32,429 nt of DNA from a virus. Positions 1 to 8,868 of this stretch are shown piece by piece. Location of the stretch: the IMG/VR virus record IMGVR_UViG_3300044629_000829, positions 1-32,429 of that record; one strand, 5' to 3'. The stretch's first letter is position 1. Each line of letters begins with the position of its first letter. The notes below the pieces were generated by a model. The model made no database searches, had not been told where the DNA came from, and saw only the letters and a list, made by a program, of their open reading frames with translations. The position numbers were made by a program, and so were the translations under genes.

Positions 1-1857
1 CTGGATGTAGGCGTAGGCCGGGTGGCCCATGGACATGGCCGCGTTCTCGTCAGCCAGCGTGCGCTGCTCGGGCTCGGGGACGTTCTTGAGCAACTCGCTG
101 ACGTTGGGTATCTTGAGTTGCTTGAGGAACCGCTCCTCAACCGCCTTGGCGTCGTACAGATCGGCCTTGGCGTCCGCCCGGGATAGCACGGCCTGCATCT
201 GCGCCATGCGCTGCGTCTCGGAGAAGATGTGCGGGTCGCTGACGGGGATGACGTCGGTGTTCTTCTCAAAGTCTTCCCGCTCGATTGCCAAGTCGGCGAC
301 CATGTCGCCCTTGCGCATCTCCTTGAAGTGCCACCGGTTGAGCCGGCACAGCACCTTGATCAACCGCGCCTGCGACTGGTGCAGCCGTGCGTGGATCGCC
401 GAGTACACGGCGGCCCCCTGCTCGATCAGGGCCTGCGTGGTGCCCACGGGGCTGTTGGAGGTCACGTCAGCGATCTTCTCCTCGCTGGTGGTCACTACCC
501 CCTTGGCGGCGCTGTCCAGCCAGCCCAGAAGCTGAAACAGCACCGCGCTTGGGGGGTTGAACGGCATGGGCATGGCAATCTTGCGGATGTCGTCCACGCC
601 GGGTGCGCCCTCGATCTCGGCCACCTGCGTGACCTCGATCTGCTGGGTCTGGCCGCTGATCTTGGCCCCCTTGAGCTTGAGCATGGTTGCGGCGTTGTTG
701 ATGTGCGCGGAGTCCAGCAGCGCACGCAGGGCGCCCGTCAGGGCCGCGCTTAGGCCGCCGATGAGGTGCGGTAGGCCGATGGCGAACACGCCCCGCCACG
801 GGATAAACTTGAACTCGATGATCCAATCGAGCTTGGTCATCGTCTCGTCGCCCTCCTCCCAGTTGCGGTACAGCCCGATGACCTCGTTGGACTGCTCGTC
901 CACCATCATGATGTACGGGGCCATCTCGCCCTTGGAGTGCGTGTCCTCCTCTAGCTCCAGCCACGTGTAGATGTGGAACACCTTGCGCAGCCCGTCCTCG
1001 TTGTCTTGGAACTTGCGCCCCTCGATCTTGTCGTTGGCTTTCTGGGCGCGGGTCTGCTCGGGCTCTTGGCCGGAGGTGACGTGCGTTCCGTCCTTGTACA
1101 TCCCGCTGGCAATGCGCCGGTCGTACTCCCACTCGGTGATCTCGTGGACCTCAGCGGCACGCTGGGCGGTGTAGAAGTTGCTGGCCGCAAACGGCAGGAT
1201 CATCCGGTCAATGGGCAGGAACTCCAAGCATGGGCGTTTCTTCTGCTCGTCGTACCAGAGCTTCAGGTACTGGGAGCCGCCGAGGGGCAGTTGGGTGAGC
1301 ATCTGCTCCTGCTCGTCGCGGAACTCCTCGATCTGCTCGGTGATCTGCCAGTTCAGGAAGTCGCGCTTGCGCTCGGCTCTTTCCTGCTTGAGGTCATCCA
1401 CCTTACCAATGATCTTGGTGCGCACCGGGCCGTCCGGGGGGAATAGCTCCTTGATCGCCCGGGACGCAAAGTCCACGCAGCCCTCGGCCATGACCGGGTG
1501 TACCGCACGACTGGCACCAAGGAAGTTGGCCCCGCCGGGGGCGTCCTTGCCCAGACCCGTGCGCCGGATGCCCTCCTCGTACTGCTTGTCGCGCTCCTCG
1601 CGGGCGTTCTTGTCCTTCTCCAGCAGGCCGGTGTAGCGCAGGCCCATGGTGTTCAGGTCGTACGTGTCGAGCTGTTCGGCCATGTTGGCGTAGAAGTCCG
1701 GGGATTCCTCCGGGCCGGTGGTTTCCATGTTCACCACGGCAGAGCCGTCGGGCATCTCCATGACGTCGGAGATATCCTCGGAGAGGTCCACGTCAGCCGA
1801 GCCGTCTTCGTTCAACTCGGGATCGTTGTCGTCTTGGTTGTCGTAGGTGTCTGCCAT
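1..1857 (-). CDS. Portal protein (3' end cut by window edge)
   Basis: The portal is the dodecameric head-tail connector through which DNA is packaged and ejected. The reading frame is open for 619 codons and runs off base 1, so the C-terminus is missing. After a very acidic N-terminus (about residues 1-45) it shows segments typical of podovirus-like portals: AVHPVMAEGCVDFASRAIKE followed by LFPPDGPVRTKIIG, then DFLNWQITEQIEEFRDE, and LPLGGSQYLKLWYDE followed by FLPIDRMILPF. The start is the ATG at 1857. It overlaps the stop of the upstream gene in TAATG, so translation is probably coupled. Its place downstream of the terminase and two large virion proteins fits a packaging block. The family call rests on recognised motifs, not on a search. 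Confidence 0.88.
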   Translation of the reverse strand, partial: MADTYDNQDDNDPELNEDGSADVDLSEDISDVMEMPDGSAVVNMETTGPEESPDFYANMAEQLDTYDLNTMGLRYTGLLEKDKNAREERDKQYEEGIRRTGLGKDAPGGANFLGASRAVHPVMAEGCVDFASRAIKELFPPDGPVRTKIIGKVDDLKQERAERKRDFLNWQITEQIEEFRDEQEQMLTQLPLGGSQYLKLWYDEQKKRPCLEFLPIDRMILPFAASNFYTAQRAAEVHEITEWEYDRRIASGMYKDGTHVTSGQEPEQTRAQKANDKIEGRKFQDNEDGLRKVFHIYTWLELEEDTHSKGEMAPYIMMVDEQSNEVIGLYRNWEEGDETMTKLDWIIEFKFIPWRGVFAIGLPHLIGGLSAALTGALRALLDSAHINNAATMLKLKGAKISGQTQQIEVTQVAEIEGAPGVDDIRKIAMPMPFNPPSAVLFQLLGWLDSAAKGVVTTSEEKIADVTSNSPVGTTQALIEQGAAVYSAIHARLHQSQARLIKVLCRLNRWHFKEMRKGDMVADLAIEREDFEKNTDVIPVSDPHIFSETQRMAQMQAVLSRADAKADLYDAKAVEERFLKQLKIPNVSELLKNVPEPEQRTLADENAAMSMGHPAYAYIQ

Positions 1858-4532
1858 TATTTTGCTTTCTTGGTAAGCAGTTCGTACTGCATCACATCCA
1901 TGTTGGGTGATAGTGTAACTTTCTCTTTGATTGTTCCACGTGAAACATTGCCGCCATGGGCCAATACCTTGCGGGCCACGATGCCGTGCCCAACATCGCG
2001 TTCCTGTTCATACCGCACAGGATCAGATAGGGGGTACAAGTGCTTGGTGTTGCCGCCAATATCAAACGCTGATCCTTCGGGCACGTGGTGCTTGTCTTCC
2101 AGCGCCCGAAACTTTTGCTTGTTGACCACCGTGGGTTCACCGATAGTTACCTCGCCAATTGCTTTGGCCTTGCCCTCGCCCGTTCTGACAATAGCCACTC
2201 GCTTGCCCACGTAGGGCCGCAAAGTGTCACTGTTACGGGACTCAAAAGTCTTGTGGCCGTCCACAATCATGTCAGCATACTTGCGGTCTGACTTACGGTC
2301 TGAAGCCACATTAATGCCCATTACAGAGCCGCCCTTGGCCTTGTAGTTCACGTGCTCCTCGGCCATAAATTCTTCTGGCCCGACGGTGCCGCCTGCGGCA
2401 AAGCCAAAAGCCTTCTGGTTCATGGCTTTAGCACGCGGCAGGTCGGCTGCACCAGCGGCTTTGTTGATCTGCTCGACCTCTTTGTCGTGCAGGATGCGGT
2501 TAACTTTCATCGAGCCGCCGATCAGCCAATTCCCCAGCATGTTGGAGTTGGTTTTGTATCGGTAGTGCCCGCCCTTTGGCAACTGGTCAGTGATGTGCGC
2601 CTGACTGGCAATCAGCTTGCCTTGGTCGTTGTAGCCACGTTTGGTGGCCTCGGACTGCCAGTCCACGTCGTTGGGCATCTCCACCTCAGCCCAGATGTGG
2701 TTGGGGTTGCGCAAACGAGGGGCGTTCACCCATGACGGGTACGGGTGCTCCTTGCGGGCTATGGCTTTTGCGGCCTTGGTGTTGCCAAGCGTCGCCGCGT
2801 GCGCGTCGCGCATTGCCCTGACGCGCTGGGTTTCCGCCTTCTGTTCGTCATCCTTTTCACCGATGTGGGTGGCAACGGGAAGGTCGCCCGCGTGCCAGCC
2901 CGGGCGGTACGCCAAGTCGCCGATCTTAGATTTGACCTTCTTGGTGTTTACGGCGGACTTCTCGCCTTCCTTGGCCGTGATCCATTTGCCCATTTCCACC
3001 GGAGTATCGGCATCCACGAACAGCGGAAACAACTTACCCGGCTGCTTCTTGTCTACCCGAAACATCTTGTAGGCCTTGGTTGTTTCACGTGGAACGTCTT
3101 CCCCAACCGAGCCGCCCTTGGCATAAAGCGGTATGCCGTTTTTCAGCACGTCCTCGCGCATCTGGGGTGTGATGTCGAAGGCGTGCAGCGTTGTGACGCT
3201 ATGGTCGTCCAGCTTTTGGTTGAATTCCGCAATTTGCTGCGGGGTCATACCGGTGAAAGGTACATGTGCTACCCCGAGCGCCTCAGCGGCGTCACCGCGT
3301 TGGGAGGGATGGCCCGGTAGCTTAACTTGCCCGACTTGGCTGCCGTATTTCTTGCCAAACTTGTTCAGGAACGCCGGCACCATCCTGTCGTAAAAGCCCT
3401 TCATGCCCTCGCCGCCAACCTCAAGGTTTTGGCCTTTTAACTCACGGTAGCCATGTTCATCGGGCTTTTGCGCTAACAACTTTTGAGCTCCTTCTTTGCC
3501 AATGTACTCAGGTAACTCGGCGTGTGGTATGTTGCGTTTTTCTACTATTTGACGACCCGTTGGATCAAAAGCAAACAAAATGCCACTGTCAGGATCATCA
3601 AGGTGCGTCATGTGCGTAATGCGGCCAACGTGCTTACTCAGCCCATACCGCTTGGCCTGCTCCGCGCCCGGGGTGATGGCGATCTGGTCGTAGCCCTTCT
3701 CGGCGGCGTGGTGGATCATCTTCTTGAGGGCCAGTTCGTGCCAGTCCTTCTTGAACGGGGCATCCGGCACGCCCTTTGACGCCAGTTGCTGGGTCTTGCG
3801 TAGCTCCTCGTCCGCCCGCATGACCTGCGGCATCAGGTCCATGATGCTGCGGTGGTAGCCCTGTAGCATCCGGTCGTGGAGGGCCTGCTCCTCCGGGTTG
3901 TCCGCAGCGGCCTTGCGTTCGTCCATGGCCGTCGCGTTTTCCTTGGCATCCTGTAGCTTGCGCTGGAGGATGCTGTGCCTGATCTCTGCGGCTGCCAGCG
4001 TCTTGTCCATATCCACGCCCTTGGGGTGGTAGCCCTTCTCCCGGCCCTGCTGGTGCCAGTCCGACTGGATTTCCTCGAGGTGCAAAATCTTCTCACCATT
4101 GGGTCCGACCCGGTCCTTGGCACGGATACTAGCCAGCACGTTGGGCGCCCCACCGAAGTGCGCCTCGACGCCGGAGAAACCGCCCTTAGGGTGCTGGAGC
4201 AGGATTTCCCGGTAGTTGGTGCCGCCCGGTAGGGTGTAGTCCTCGTGGTGCGGTTCTGTGTCTGGTACTACGTTTAAGCCACGGTTTTTTAGGATGCTTT
4301 TGGCAAACGTATTTTCCTCCGGCATGGCCGCCGGCTTGGCCTTGAGCTTCTCTATAAACGCCGCCCGCTCCATCTTAGGCAGCGCCATGAGCGCCTGCAG
4401 GTCACGGTCCTCGGCCTCCTGCGGCTTGTACCCGGGCCTCTTGGATAGCTCGGCCATGTACTCCGCCCCGGTGCCACGCGGACGCGTAGACTGCTCCATG
4501 AGCCTGTCGATGGGGGAGTAGAAGCCTTTCAT
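1857..4532 (-). CDS. Large polyvalent virion-type protein with C-terminal ASCH-like domain
   Basis: This 891-residue multidomain protein lies between the terminase-side gene and the portal. Residues about 140-400 resemble large polyvalent-protein-associated (LPD) domains of phages: LHLEEIQSDWHQQGREKGY, WHELALKKMIHHAAEKGYDQ and GMKGFYDRMVPAFLNKFGKK. Residues about 485-690 form a second module (GDLAYRPGWHAGDLP, HIWAEVEMPNDVDW) that I associate with similar phage proteins but cannot name. Residues about 738-860 (YADMIVDGHKTFESRNSDTL, then VGKRVAIVRTGEGKA and AIGEVTIGEP) look like an ASCH/PUA-type domain, a fold that binds RNA or modified bases. GG[STN]V linkers near 473, 714, 734 and 860 separate modules. 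The start ATG overlaps the previous stop (ATGA). Base composition drops 5' of about 3650 on the plus strand, suggesting mosaicism. Two parS-like sites lie in its linkers. Its function is unknown; injection with DNA is a guess. Confidence 0.72.
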   Translation of the reverse strand: MKGFYSPIDRLMEQSTRPRGTGAEYMAELSKRPGYKPQEAEDRDLQALMALPKMERAAFIEKLKAKPAAMPEENTFAKSILKNRGLNVVPDTEPHHEDYTLPGGTNYREILLQHPKGGFSGVEAHFGGAPNVLASIRAKDRVGPNGEKILHLEEIQSDWHQQGREKGYHPKGVDMDKTLAAAEIRHSILQRKLQDAKENATAMDERKAAADNPEEQALHDRMLQGYHRSIMDLMPQVMRADEELRKTQQLASKGVPDAPFKKDWHELALKKMIHHAAEKGYDQIAITPGAEQAKRYGLSKHVGRITHMTHLDDPDSGILFAFDPTGRQIVEKRNIPHAELPEYIGKEGAQKLLAQKPDEHGYRELKGQNLEVGGEGMKGFYDRMVPAFLNKFGKKYGSQVGQVKLPGHPSQRGDAAEALGVAHVPFTGMTPQQIAEFNQKLDDHSVTTLHAFDITPQMREDVLKNGIPLYAKGGSVGEDVPRETTKAYKMFRVDKKQPGKLFPLFVDADTPVEMGKWITAKEGEKSAVNTKKVKSKIGDLAYRPGWHAGDLPVATHIGEKDDEQKAETQRVRAMRDAHAATLGNTKAAKAIARKEHPYPSWVNAPRLRNPNHIWAEVEMPNDVDWQSEATKRGYNDQGKLIASQAHITDQLPKGGHYRYKTNSNMLGNWLIGGSMKVNRILHDKEVEQINKAAGAADLPRAKAMNQKAFGFAAGGTVGPEEFMAEEHVNYKAKGGSVMGINVASDRKSDRKYADMIVDGHKTFESRNSDTLRPYVGKRVAIVRTGEGKAKAIGEVTIGEPTVVNKQKFRALEDKHHVPEGSAFDIGGNTKHLYPLSDPVRYEQERDVGHGIVARKVLAHGGNVSRGTIKEKVTLSPNMDVMQYELLTKKAK
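1932..1947. other. parS-like partition site, exact consensus match
   Basis: The plus strand reads TGTTCCACGTGAAACA, matching all 15 fixed positions of the bacterial chromosomal parS consensus TGTTNCACGTGAAACA, which is bound by ParB/Spo0J. It lies inside the polyvalent gene, in the linker just after the ASCH-like domain, where the minus strand encodes NVSRGT. A match with 15 fixed positions is expected by chance about 6e-5 times in a 32-kb window counting both strands and equal base frequencies. Confidence 0.6.
3081..3096. other. Second parS-like site, 15/16
   Basis: The plus strand reads TGTTTCACGTGGAACG. Read in inverted orientation it matches the parS consensus TGTTNCACGTGAAACA except for one terminal base. 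It lies 1.15 kb from the first site, in another linker of the same gene. The minus strand there encodes DVPRET immediately after a GGSV linker. Two such sites in one gene make coincidence less likely. Confidence 0.5.
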
Positions 4533-7420
4533 AGCTTGCGTTCCGTCAGCTTGATGTGGCTCCCAACGGTGCCACCACGGGCCAACTTACCAACGATTGC
4601 GGACTCGGGGATCACGCTCTCGTGCCAGTCGTCCGGGCCGTTTTCCATGCGCACCTTGTACCCGGGCTCGTACGGCGTGCGCTTGGTCTTGCCGGTTGCC
4701 GGGTCCTTGATGGGCTTACCGTTAAAGGGGTCACCCTCCCGCATGGGGTTATTGCCGTACAAAGACCGGCTCAAAATCGTGTAGGGGGGCTTGTTTTTCT
4801 TTGCCGACCACTCGGTAAACACGTGGTGCCCCTTGTCGTACTTGTACGGCAGGGATTCCACCATGTCTTGCATTTGGGCCGCCTTTTCGCGCACGCGGTC
4901 GCCAAGCGATGTGTGGAAGTCGTTTACCGTGGTCAGCGCCTTGTTTGCCACCACCGGTGCCTTCATGCCCGCCGACTTCGCAGCGTTGGCGATGGCCCTG
5001 CGCATGTCCTCCACGCTGCCGCCGTCCGCCATGCGCGGCATCGGCGCCCCGGGCCGCACGGGCGCCGGGTTGGGCCGCATGGCCTGCAGGGCCTGCCCTT
5101 GGGGGGTCATGCTCAGGATGTTGCTCTGCGGTCCCTGTGGGCCCCGTAGCAGCGGCGATGGGGCGTTGAGCGGGCCACCGGGTGGCGGTGCCCCGGGCGG
5201 GCCGGGGGGTAGGCCGCCTGCTGGCGCTGGTGGCTGGCCGGGAGCCCCGGGTGGGCCGCCCGCTTGTGGCGGTTGGCCGGGTGGTTGCCCGGGAACTCCC
5301 GGCAGCATCTGCTGGCCGGGGTTTTCTGGCTGGAAGTCGACGCCGCCCACGGGGAAGCCCGGTCCACCAGACGGCGGTGCGTAGGCCTTGACCTTCATGT
5401 TAGGCGCCTCGTTGGCACCGATGTCCTTGAGGCTGACGTTGCCTTTACGCAACATAACGCGAGCCAGCATCTCGTCTTGGCTGGGCTCTTCGGCCTTGAC
5501 CTTGCCACCTTCGGCCATGCGCCGTGGCTCTGGTTTCTGGAAGGCGTTGTGCTGGCCCGCCATCGACGCAATGTGTTTGGCACCTGCCAAGTAGGGCCGG
5601 TGGCCGATCTCGTCCACTTCCTCAGGGTCATGCCGGTGCGCAAGGCGGTGCTGGGCGGCAAAGCTCTGCTCAGGGAAGGCCATGTGCTCGTCGAACTCTT
5701 CGTTGTTGTTGTTGTTGCCCACCGACCCGCCGGTAGCCAAGCGCTTGACGAAATTGATGGGCTGGGGCGTCACGTATTCCTTGCCCTTGCTCGCGATTTG
5801 CTCCTGCGGCGTGTCAATCTGGTACTCGCCGTTGTTCTGCTTGGCATGCTCGATGTGGTGCTCGCCCACGTGGTGGGTGAACGATGTCTGGTGACCGACG
5901 TTGCTGGTGGACTCGGTAGGCGTGGTCATAACTATGGCGCCCGCCACCTTACCGTTCTTGGTCTTAAACCGGTTCTTGGGCAGGAACTCGTCGTCCTTGA
6001 ACCGCGAATCGGTTGGGATCATGTGCTCGACATTTTCCATTTTGCCGGTGCTTTTGTTCTTCTTGCGCTCGGGCACGTTCACCAGCCGGGGGTGCAGAAT
6101 GTGCTGCTTTTGGTAGTCGTATCGCAGGCCTTCGTGCGTCTCGTGGCCGTAGTGCGCCTTGTCGGGCGTGGTGGGTTTGTTGCCCGGGGCGTAGTGCCCT
6201 TCTGGGCCTTCCTCGCGCTCGTCCTTGTCCAACTCGTTTGGTGCGCGTCCGGTGGACCAGTACTTGGCGTGCGTGATGGCGCCTTGCATCTTCTTGTCGA
6301 ACGGTGAGTGCCGCTTGACGTCGGTCACCATGTACGAGTTCTTGGGCGGCGTCTTCTCGCCCTCGTCATTGACAAAGTCCTTGCCGCTGGCTGCCGCCGC
6401 CGTGACGGTGCGGCTAATGCGCTGCTTGTCGCGGTCGATGTTTTCCTGCACCGACGCGCCCTTCTTGACCTTGGGTCCGATGTTGGAGTGCGTCACGTAG
6501 TACCCGTTGGCCGGGTCGTGCATCTCATTGGTCTTGCCGTAGGAGTTTGCCGTGATGGGCGGCTTGCCCTCCAGCGCCCGTTGCTTGTTCAGGTGCTTGA
6601 TGACGTGCCGGGAGGACACGTCCGTCTCGTCCACCACGTTGGGGCGGAACAGCAGCCGCTTGTTGCTCCTGTCCGCCAGTCGGGCGGCATTGCGCAGCGA
6701 GCCGGTGTGGGCCAGAATCCAGTCTTGCGTCATGGCCGGGTCGTGCTTGGCCTGCTCGTGGCTTGCGCGGCGCACGGAGGCTGCCGGGTACTGGGACTCG
6801 GCGTTGGGGGCAAAGCAAGTGCCCTTCATAGTGTCCACCACGCCGTTCTCTGTTCCGCCGCCGCAGCCAGCGGTCTGGCCGGGGCAGGTGTTGATGACGT
6901 GGTACTTCTGATCCTTGCCTTCGCCCGATGAGTACAGCGCGTGGCCTGCGACGCCCTTGGACGCAAAGCCGATGTACGTGCGCCCCTTCTCGTCGTGCTC
7001 GTGGTTGACGGTGTCGAGCTTCTCGCTCTTGTCCAGCGTGTTGGCTGTTTTCCCAATGTGCTGGGCCGCACGCAAGCGCCCCAGCGCCGCGTCTTCAACG
7101 GCCATCTGCTCGTTCAGGGGTTTCTGAAAATGCTCGTCCAGCGTGTTCTTGTGGATGCGCCCCGCTTGCCCGATGTTGAGCGGTGGCCGGTTTTCGGACC
7201 CGTAGACTTTTGCACGCGCCTTGTCTATGGATTTCATGCCATACACGCCGGACATCACGCCCGCCTTGTTGAGCTTGCGGCTGCCTTCGAGCATGTGCCG
7301 GGGAACTTTTATGCCGGTAATCCCGCCGGAGCCAACGGCATTCACCAGTACACGGGTTGGGCTTCCGACGTCCTCTTTTTCGGCCAGTTCCTGCTTCATC
7401 TGCTCTACGGTTGGTTCCAT
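4529..7420 (-). CDS. Proline-rich virion-type protein with GP88-like cysteine region
   Basis: This 963-residue protein is of unproven function. I start it at the ATG at 7420 (MEPTVEQMKQELAEKEDVG) because the longer frame would extend into the end of the terminase gene. Around residues 178-215 there is a cysteine segment, NTCPGQTAGCGGG then GTCFAPNAESQYPA (C179, C186, C202), followed by Arg-rich helices. The pattern recalls the GP88-like family of phage proteins, but this is only a resemblance. Residues about 590-700 carry GGSV/GGKV linkers and the common virion phrase GANEAPNMKVKAYAPP. A collagen-like Pro/Gly run follows, then a C-terminal segment that may be a separate fold. The stop overlaps the next start in ATGA. 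It is probably a structural or ejected protein, by position. Confidence 0.65.
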   Translation of the reverse strand: MEPTVEQMKQELAEKEDVGSPTRVLVNAVGSGGITGIKVPRHMLEGSRKLNKAGVMSGVYGMKSIDKARAKVYGSENRPPLNIGQAGRIHKNTLDEHFQKPLNEQMAVEDAALGRLRAAQHIGKTANTLDKSEKLDTVNHEHDEKGRTYIGFASKGVAGHALYSSGEGKDQKYHVINTCPGQTAGCGGGTENGVVDTMKGTCFAPNAESQYPAASVRRASHEQAKHDPAMTQDWILAHTGSLRNAARLADRSNKRLLFRPNVVDETDVSSRHVIKHLNKQRALEGKPPITANSYGKTNEMHDPANGYYVTHSNIGPKVKKGASVQENIDRDKQRISRTVTAAAASGKDFVNDEGEKTPPKNSYMVTDVKRHSPFDKKMQGAITHAKYWSTGRAPNELDKDEREEGPEGHYAPGNKPTTPDKAHYGHETHEGLRYDYQKQHILHPRLVNVPERKKNKSTGKMENVEHMIPTDSRFKDDEFLPKNRFKTKNGKVAGAIVMTTPTESTSNVGHQTSFTHHVGEHHIEHAKQNNGEYQIDTPQEQIASKGKEYVTPQPINFVKRLATGGSVGNNNNNEEFDEHMAFPEQSFAAQHRLAHRHDPEEVDEIGHRPYLAGAKHIASMAGQHNAFQKPEPRRMAEGGKVKAEEPSQDEMLARVMLRKGNVSLKDIGANEAPNMKVKAYAPPSGGPGFPVGGVDFQPENPGQQMLPGVPGQPPGQPPQAGGPPGAPGQPPAPAGGLPPGPPGAPPPGGPLNAPSPLLRGPQGPQSNILSMTPQGQALQAMRPNPAPVRPGAPMPRMADGGSVEDMRRAIANAAKSAGMKAPVVANKALTTVNDFHTSLGDRVREKAAQMQDMVESLPYKYDKGHHVFTEWSAKKNKPPYTILSRSLYGNNPMREGDPFNGKPIKDPATGKTKRTPYEPGYKVRMENGPDDWHESVIPESAIVGKLARGGTVGSHIKLTERKL

Positions 7421-7446
7421 GGCGTGTCCCGGTGGTTTCCTGCATT

Positions 7447-8868
7447 TTATACCGCGTAGGGGTTCTCGGCCTTGCGCGGGTTGGCGTCGGCGTAGTCGTC
7501 CTCGTCCACCCACTCTCTGGGGAAGTCGATGGTCAGCCAGCCCGCGTCGCGCAAGTATCGCAGGGCTTGGCTCATGGCGTCAACAAAGTCGTCGTGCTCG
7601 CTGCCGTCGGGGAAGCTGCATATCTGGCTGACCATGCCCTCCGCCCAGTCCCGCACGTAGCCCTTGCGGTTGCTGGACTCGGGTATCCAGACCCGGCCCG
7701 CCTTGATGATGTTCGCCACGATAGACAGCCGCTGGACCTTGTCGGCCTTGCCCGGGTTGTACGGGATCACGGGCACGCCGGCCCTGCGCAGGTCTTGGAT
7801 CAGGCTGATGCCCGCGCTCTTGTCCTCCACCAGCAGCAGGTCGACGCGCTTCTTGTTCTTGCCCTCGCCGTAGACGACCTCGTACTCGTCAAGGACCTTG
7901 GGCCGCAGGTCCGGGTACTGCAGGTGCTCCTGCCAGCAGTCGATCACCAGCGCACACATGCCGCCGTCCTCGGGCTTATACACGCCCAGCGTGATGTGCG
8001 CCGTGGGGTCGTTGATCGTCTTCTCGCTGGTCGCGCAGTCCAGCGACTGCAGCACGAACTCGAACTTCGGGAGCGGCTTACCCGCCGGCCAGAGCTTGAA
8101 CCACTCGCGCCGGACGATGCCGCCCTCCTCCGGGTCAATAATTTCGGCGTGGATTTCCTGTCGGCCCAGCTTGGTGCCCTCGTACTGCAATATCTGCTTC
8201 TGGAAGCTGGGCGCCAAGTTCTTGATGTTGCTGTAGGTGCTGGCCCTGCTGACCACCACGTCGTCGCCCTCACGCGAGATCAGGTCCATGACCACCGGCT
8301 TGGGCTTTGGCGTGGTGGAGGCGATCAGCTTGGTGCGCTGGCCCAGCCGGATGCCGAACTGGATCATGTCCCACGACTCCTGCAGGTACTCCCACGCCGC
8401 CAACTCGTCGCACCACCCGCCGTGGAACTGTGGGCCCCGGAAGCGCTCGGGCTCGCTTGCCGGGATGCCCTTGATTAGTGACCCGTTGGTCAGTGTGAGT
8501 TCGTGCAGGCTCTTGTTGTAGTCCGCCACCAGCGACGGTGGGATCACCGACAGCAGGCCGGAGTCGCCCTCAAAGCACGTGCCCCGCAAGTCGGCGCTGG
8601 TGGGGGCTGAGACGAGCCAGCGGGTGTTGGGCTGCTCCCACGCCCACCAGCCGAGGTTCTCGGCGGCTGCCCGGGTCTTGCCGGCGCCACGGCCTGCGCA
8701 CATGAGCCAGATCGACCACTTGTTAGTTAGTGGCTCTAGCTGGTGCTTGTGGGCCGCCATGAGCCACCGGGCTCTCCACTCAAAGGCTGCTCGCTGCTCA
8801 GGCTTGAGTCGTGCGTACTGGTCGCGGACCTTGGGGTCCTTGAGCAGTTCGGCGGCTGCGTTACTCAC
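7447..8868 (-). CDS. terL: Terminase large subunit
   Basis: This is the packaging motor ATPase and headful or cohesive-end nuclease that pumps DNA through the portal. In its 473 residues the Walker A motif is AGRGAGKT (58-65), the Walker B acidic pair is D154-E155 in GGWCDELAAW, and the coupling motif is STTP near 184-187. The C-terminal RNase H-like nuclease carries D277 (SLDCA), E348/D349 (LLVEDKSAG) and D426/D427/D430 (HDDFVDA). The initiator is GTG at 8868, which overlaps the end of terS by 8 bases, so translation of the two subunits is coupled. Length and motif order are normal for phage large terminases, and all catalytic residues are present. Confidence 0.96.
   Translation of the reverse strand: MSNAAAELLKDPKVRDQYARLKPEQRAAFEWRARWLMAAHKHQLEPLTNKWSIWLMCAGRGAGKTRAAAENLGWWAWEQPNTRWLVSAPTSADLRGTCFEGDSGLLSVIPPSLVADYNKSLHELTLTNGSLIKGIPASEPERFRGPQFHGGWCDELAAWEYLQESWDMIQFGIRLGQRTKLIASTTPKPKPVVMDLISREGDDVVVSRASTYSNIKNLAPSFQKQILQYEGTKLGRQEIHAEIIDPEEGGIVRREWFKLWPAGKPLPKFEFVLQSLDCATSEKTINDPTAHITLGVYKPEDGGMCALVIDCWQEHLQYPDLRPKVLDEYEVVYGEGKNKKRVDLLLVEDKSAGISLIQDLRRAGVPVIPYNPGKADKVQRLSIVANIIKAGRVWIPESSNRKGYVRDWAEGMVSQICSFPDGSEHDDFVDAMSQALRYLRDAGWLTIDFPREWVDEDDYADANPRKAENPYAV

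Noticed and set aside
467-1132. 221-codon minus-strand frame inside the portal gene
   Set aside because: It is out of frame with the portal, Arg/Gly/His-rich and without family features; the portal frame has recognisable motifs.
2347-2354. TTCACGTG considered as a further parS-like site
   Set aside because: Only the eight-base core matches; the outer bases differ on both sides.
5264-6307. 347-codon open frame on the plus strand opposite the 963-residue virion protein
   Set aside because: It is an antisense shadow of a long GC-rich gene with no start signal and no domain.
7421-7513. Upstream extension of the 963-residue gene into the terminase gene
   Set aside because: The 31 extra residues are Arg-rich, overlap the terminase C-terminus, and have no conserved character; the ATG at 7420 is in the proper place.
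7357-8478. 373-codon open frame on the plus strand opposite the terminase
   Set aside because: The minus strand encodes a complete large terminase with all motifs; the plus frame is Val/Leu/Asp-biased noise.
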